The notes under the pieces are model-generated. The model worked only from the letters and a program-made list of their open reading frames with translations. It did no database searches and had not been told where the DNA came from. DNA of 64,000 bases from Hevea brasiliensis (Eukaryota > Streptophyta > Magnoliopsida > Malpighiales > Euphorbiaceae), in assembly GCF_030052815.1 (NCBI RefSeq), contig NC_079496.1, forward strand, positions 36,543,593 to 36,607,592, read 5' to 3'. The position numbers were made by a program, and so were the translations under genes. This document shows, piece after piece, positions 59,365-64,000 of this stretch. Positions within the stretch are counted from its first letter, which is position 1. Every line of letters begins with the position of its first letter.

Positions 59365-59570
59365 TAACAGATTCAGAAGAATTATTTTTCCAATTTATAG
59401 CCGGCACTCTGCCTGATTTTCTATAAAATTTGTGAAAAATTCAGATTAATCAAAATTGTAAATAAATGAGTCAAAAAGGTTAAATTGTAATGGAAATATG
59501 ATTTGGTGCTTTGACACACTGTGTGGCATATCTTGCTCTGCTACACTGTAGATGGGTAAGGGGTGTCACA
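59365..59570 (+). repeat. A2 3' LTR, last 206 bp
   Basis: TAACAGATTCAGAAG...GGGTGTCACA, matching 47464-47669, followed by the AATTC duplication. Confidence 0.9.
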
Positions 59571-59675
59571 AATTCAGTCTCTAGGGTTCGACCTGGATTT
59601 ACCACTTGCTGCAGTAAATATTTTATAGCTGGTAATTTCAATTAATTTAAATTTTGGTGTATTCGACAACCATCA
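59571..59675 (+). repeat. C 3' LTR, last segment
   Basis: AATTCAGTCTCTAGGGTTCG...GACAACCATCA, matching 39003-39107, followed by GAAAT. Confidence 0.93.
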
Positions 59676-60591
59676 GAAATTAATAAGTTTTATTAAGGGA
59701 TAAAGGAGACAATAAATAAGACCAAATAAATAAAAAGAAAGTGTCATCTTCCTAAATATTCTCCATGGCCAGCACCCTTCACACACCTTCTTCCTCCATT
59801 TTTATTCAAATTGAGCTTGATTTCTCCTTGAATTCCATCATAAATTCTTAATATCTTTCACAAAAATTCATCCCCACATCACAAGGAAACTCTAGGTAGC
59901 CCCAAGAAGTAGAAATTCTAAGGTTTATACAAGTCCAAGAAGTGCCACTTAAAGGTTAGTGCACTAAACTATACCTTTTCTTTTCTAAGTAAGATAAGCA
60001 TGCTAACTTAGGTTAAATTGACATGAAATCAAAATAAAATTTGAACTTACTTGAAATTAAAATTTCGGCAGCCTTAATTTGAGTATGGTTTTCCTGATTT
60101 TTGATGAATTGAATTGGATTGTAAGTGTTATTGAAGTGGTTGGTGACGATAGACATCAAATTAGCTAGAAATTTCATGAGTTAAGAAATTTTAGAGTAGG
60201 GTTTGGGGTAAAACTTAGCGTTTTACTCGTGTTGGTGAATGGAAGTCTTAATGGTCAATTAGTGACCATTTGGCTATATGTGATGAGGAATTGAAGTGAT
60301 TTATGCCAATGGAATTGAGGTTAGGCATGCTGCCTTTGGTGACCAGCAGGGTTGAATGTGAGTTTAGCAAGTTTGGGCAGCTATAACTTGAGAGGTGTAG
60401 TTTCAATTAGTGCAAGGCTAATTGGACATGAAACTAGACACATAATGGCACAACTTTGATGAAGAAAACCTTGCCCAGAAAATAAACTTAGAATACCCTA
60501 AAAATTAACCAAATCCGAGTACCCAATTCTGGACCTAGTAAAAGTGACCAAATGAATAGTGTTTGTTCATTTGGCCATAACTCAGTGTAGA
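59676..60591 (+). repeat. A-prime LTR, third segment
   Basis: Continues the A-prime LTR after C with the duplicated GAAAT. It includes the leader-like TTCTTCCTCC region, the GGTCAATTAGTGACCATTTGG block and internal repeat units, and stops at CAGTGTAGA where B3 begins. It corresponds to roughly bases 600-1500 of the A2 LTR. Confidence 0.8.
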
Positions 60592-63500
60592 TGTCACACC
60601 TTACTCCTCGTAAGATGTAACATGCTCCCGTAGTACACCTAATGAATTACTGTACTTCGCCTACCGGTAACCCATTAAATATACTACAAGGGATTTTAAA
60701 ACAATTTTTGTTCATTTTTAAATTAGTGTGTAAAATTTTTCAAATATTAAAAACCTTTATTTAAAGTCCAAACATAAATTAAAATTTTAGATATTTAAAA
60801 TCTCTGTAATTTTTACAAAAATTTTGGCAGAGTACCGTCTGTATTTTGAGAAAACAGTTCTTCAAAACCTGAAAACAAGGACACTCCTAATATATTTCTC
60901 AATCACAACTCCATTATTCAATCTCATTTCACAAATCAGGACAAGCAACTTAGTACACCGTTTAAATTAAATCAAACATTGAAACATCTCATTAAGGTAA
61001 CAAAATTAATATTTACATTCATGGAATTATTAAAAATTTAGTAGTGCAAAACTTTATAAATACATAAAATCTCTAGGTAACCTTACAATAATTTGTGTTT
61101 GATTACAATCCAAAAATATATTACAAAAGAGTTGGTACAATTGCTCAAAGGAAATTTCATATATATAATTACAGAATTACATCAAAATCTAATGAACAAG
61201 GGTATACCTATGATATAACCGAAGATAGTCTCACTATGTCTTTCAGTAATCTTGCTCAGCTGCTTTATATTTTCTTTCACTTGCGACAGTATATAAAGCT
61301 ATCGATGAGTGTTGAACTTAGTGGTGCACAAACTAATAATTTAAAACTTAATACAATTTATGCTTGACAATTCATAACAAATAAATATTTAAAATTTCTA
61401 AATTCTTCAAATTTCATAACATTCAGAAATCAATATTTTCATTCATGCAAATTATTCATTTGAATAACATTTTGATCAAATAGTAACTATTTGTCTACAT
61501 TTCTTTTAAATCTCGAAACAATACAAAAATATTTTGAATCACTGACAAATTATTTATTTTAACCACAATTTATCAAACTATGCATAATTTAATGGGCGTT
61601 GCCAACAATTCACACAGTTGAACCCATGACCCAAAATTCAAATATATGCCGTGTTGTACACCATGATATTTCAAACTCTCCCAATAACCAAGGCTAAAAA
61701 GGGGGAACAAAGACTAGCTAGTATATATGAGTACTCATTCAAACTCTTCCTCAACTGGCAAGCCAGAGAGGAAGGAACTCACCCCATCTAGTGGAGGAGA
61801 TATCTCACTAGACAAGCTAATGAGAATTCACAACATATATTGCCATGTCAACTGTGGTTTCAAATCATATTCAAAACAATTTCTATTTACTAAGTGTTTA
61901 CAAATCATTAACATATTTAATCATTATAAATTCATGCTCAAGGTTGGCAACACATCAAACTTAAAATTTACAATTCTCCAAACCATGCAATAAATCCTTA
62001 AATGCATAAGAAAATTTACATTTAATTTATACAATTTCATTCAATAAGTTAAAATTCCCAACACAACAAAAATCATAAATCATACAATAAATTTATTCAA
62101 ATCAATTTGGAAGTGAAAAATAACAAAAGAGTTAGTTGTGCACAAACATTATACGAGTCGCCTCTTGGCCTTGACTTGATCTCTCGAGTTCTTTCCCAGT
62201 ATTCTTTTCCACTGAAACACATAATTTCACAGTGTTTCAGTATCACAACTTATCATAAGTCCAAAAATAAATTCAAATCTACTTATACCTATCTTTAATA
62301 TGCTAAACTTGACATTCTTTAAAATTTGTATTTTGGGGTTACTATTCATGACACTATTTAAGTTAATTTGTTGACTTTCTAATGCTTAATAGGTATGGAA
62401 ATTCTAATTTCACCCACATACCACATTTTGGTTACCTATATTGTTGGTTTTGGTTCTTTTCTCAAAATTTAAGTCTTTTAGGAAAAATTTCAAATTTTCA
62501 GTTTTGGTGTCCTGTTTTGCACTGTTCCATTGGTCATGTTGCTGTTAGAATTTAGTTAAGTTTTCTTCATAGGAGTTGTTCCTTATTGTCTTAACTTTAT
62601 TTCCCTTTTTGAATCACACCATATGGAGTTTTGTAGCTCAAGTTATAGCCATTTAAACTTGGCTGGCCGGATTGGTTTAACCCAGATTTTCTGGGCACTA
62701 ATCTGGTTCTGGCAGTTTTAGGTCACTAATTTTGGGTGGCTAAATGACTTAGTTAAGGGCATAATTTGGGTTTTTGTTCTTTATAAAAGTTGTAGGGCTA
62801 TGTCTCAGCTTTCTACTGGTAAATTTTCAAGTCATTTAGGCCTGCCTAGCTCAAGTTATGGCCAAATGAACAAATACTATTTATTTAGTCATTTTTTTAC
62901 AGGGCAGTGTGCCCAATTCTGGATTTGGCCAATTTGTTCACTATGCTATGGTCACTTTTTGGGCATGATTTCTGAATGAAAAATGTGCCATTGTGTGTGT
63001 AGTTTCATTCCCAATTGGCCTCACACCAATTGGAATGGTAAATTTTCAGTTTTGGTCCCTGAAAGGGACCTAGGTCAATCTCCCTGCAGATTAACCCTCT
63101 CCAATCCGAATTTAAACTTGTTTCCAACAATTCATACACACCACAAATGGTCACAATTGACCATTTCTCAACTCAAATAAGGTCATTTACATCCATTGAC
63201 CATTTTCTACAATTTTTCTCCCAAACCCTAAGTGCCAAGAACCCTAACTTACACAATTCATTCAATTAATGAATTTAAAGTACATAATCAACATCTATAC
63301 ACTTAATTCATCTCAAATAATCATTCAAAACCATCAAACTCATTCATTTTAAACCCTAATCCTAGTTGGCTGAAATTTCTATTTGGTCTCCCATAATAGT
63401 TTTCTTTTGAATTTAACTTAAAATCTAACTTAAATTAACTTAAAACATATGTTTTAAACTAAAAAATTCAATTTAAATTCTTACCTCAACTTTGATGTTC

Positions 63501-64000
63501 ATTCTTCAAATTTTCTCCTCTTTTCTTCTTTCTTTCTTGCTAAATCTCTTTCTCAAGTTGAACTAACAAATTTTTATGGACTAGTTTAGAGTCAAAGTAG
63601 GTTTTAGTGGTGGGAATCAAGCTTGGATTCAAGTTTCCATGGTTTTTCTTCAATGGTGATAAGTGAGAGAGGTGGGGCAGCAAAGAAGAAGATGAAGACT
63701 AAAATTAGTTTTTTTCTTTTCTTTTTTAGGTATTTTTAAGTCTTTTAGTCTTGGTTGACTTGGTCAATATTTGTAGGAAAATTAAAATGGATTTTGACAT
63801 CATGATGATGTCATCCAATGAGGTAAGCATGATGTAAATAAACTTTTTCTTTTTTTTTTCTTTTGCATTTAATTTTTTCCGTTAGTTCTTTAATTTAATT
63901 CTTAATCCCAAAATTTTCTTGTCTCCTATTTTATTTGATAGTTAGGTCAGGAGTCAGCTCTAGTGGTGAATTGACCAAATCGCCCCTCGCTGGTTCAATC
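60592..64000 (-). repeat. LTR B3, reverse, mosaic P1+T2, runs off the window
   Basis: TGTCACACCTTACTCC at 60592 is the reverse of a T2-type terminus, and the T2 blocks follow to about 62280 (including the decayed hairpin near 61307-61322 and the GAAACAC block near 62210). From about 62340 the sequence is A-like: CACCATATGGAGTTTTGTAGCTCAAG, GGCTGGCCGGATTGG, and the palindrome at 63795. The LTR start lies beyond the window. ORFs inside (61095-61367, 61727-61993, 62107-62298) have no domains. Confidence 0.8.
63795..63813. promoter_or_regulatory. LTR palindrome in B3
   Basis: TGACATCATGATGATGTCA, perfect 9-bp arms, next to CCAATGAGG. Its presence marks the 5' half of B3 as P1 type. Confidence 0.5.

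Larger units (their letters stand above)
44578..59570 (+). mobile_element. Ty3/gypsy Tekay-type element A2 (interrupted)
   Basis: Perfect AATTC duplications (44573-44577 and 59571-59575). Layout: 5' LTR 44578-47669, primer site, gag (split by a solo LTR at 48805-52466), protease, RT, RNase H, integrase, chromodomain to 56184, polypurine tract, 3' LTR from 56196. The 3' LTR contains a truncated B-type LTR (57671-59364) in place of its own middle. Many stops and frameshifts are present. Confidence 0.92.
37518..59675 (+). mobile_element. Athila-type element C, internally deleted
   Basis: Perfect GAAAT duplications (37513-37517 and 59676-59680) flank TGATAAGTGCATAA...GACAACCATCA LTRs. Its primer site resembles tRNA-Asp, as in Athila. 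The internal part has gag, protease and only the C-terminal tail of integrase, then a long non-coding stretch and a polypurine tract. Its 3' LTR (42962-44577 plus 59571-59675) is split by A2. It is non-autonomous. Confidence 0.93.

Overview
The window is eudicot-type nuclear DNA made almost entirely of LTR retrotransposons inserted into one another. I found no cellular protein-coding gene, tRNA, rRNA or CRISPR array. The plant assignment rests on Ty3/gypsy chromovirus genes of the Tekay/Del type (gag with CCHC knuckle, protease, RT, RNase H, integrase, C-terminal chromodomain), LTRs of 3.1-4.6 kb, primer sites matching plant initiator-Met tRNA, and one Athila-type element with a tRNA-Asp-like primer site. 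The species cannot be read from the sequence; the Gag wording suggests Malpighiales (Euphorbiaceae), but this is a weak impression.

Layout. (1) 1-2842 is the end of a family-A LTR inserted in a family-B LTR (2843-4424), which itself sits in the RNase H region of a reverse-strand family-A element, A1 (4425-26176). (2) A1's 5' LTR (6937-7746 and 23887-26176) is split by a complete plus-strand element, D1 (7747-23886, target duplication ATCAC). D1's own 5' LTR is split by a 4.6-kb reverse solo LTR, E (7976-12544). D1 carries recognisable gag-pol (15865-20575) with several stops. (3) 26177-26568 is a short piece of an older LTR-like sequence. (4) From 26569 on, a family-A-like LTR called A-prime is the substrate for three insertions: element B (26604-36944, duplication ATTCG), element C (37518-59675, duplication GAAAT) and a reverse B-type LTR, B3 (60592 to the window end). 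(5) B is a gag-only, non-autonomous element with two nearly identical 3.9-kb LTRs. (6) C is an Athila-type element that has lost RT, RNase H and the integrase core. (7) C's 3' LTR is split by element A2 (44578-59570, duplication AATTC). A2's gag is split by a reverse solo B-type LTR (48805-52466, duplication AGGGG), and its 3' LTR contains a truncated B-type LTR (57671-59364).

How the parts relate. Elements A, D and B have related internal genes, and their LTRs look like combinations of two 5' modules (P1, P2) and two 3' modules (T1, T2). All four combinations occur here. B and C lack enzymes and would need proteins in trans; none of the pol genes here is intact, so this window is not itself a source of them.

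Most notable signals: (a) an 80/75-bp GT...AG-like interruption at the same place in the integrase genes of D1 and A2, just after the catalytic Glu, which looks like a small spliceosomal intron; (b) a short LTR hairpin whose stem is preserved with compensatory changes between families; (c) the combinatorial LTR modules; (d) a degenerate repeat of roughly 200 bp inside the LTRs.
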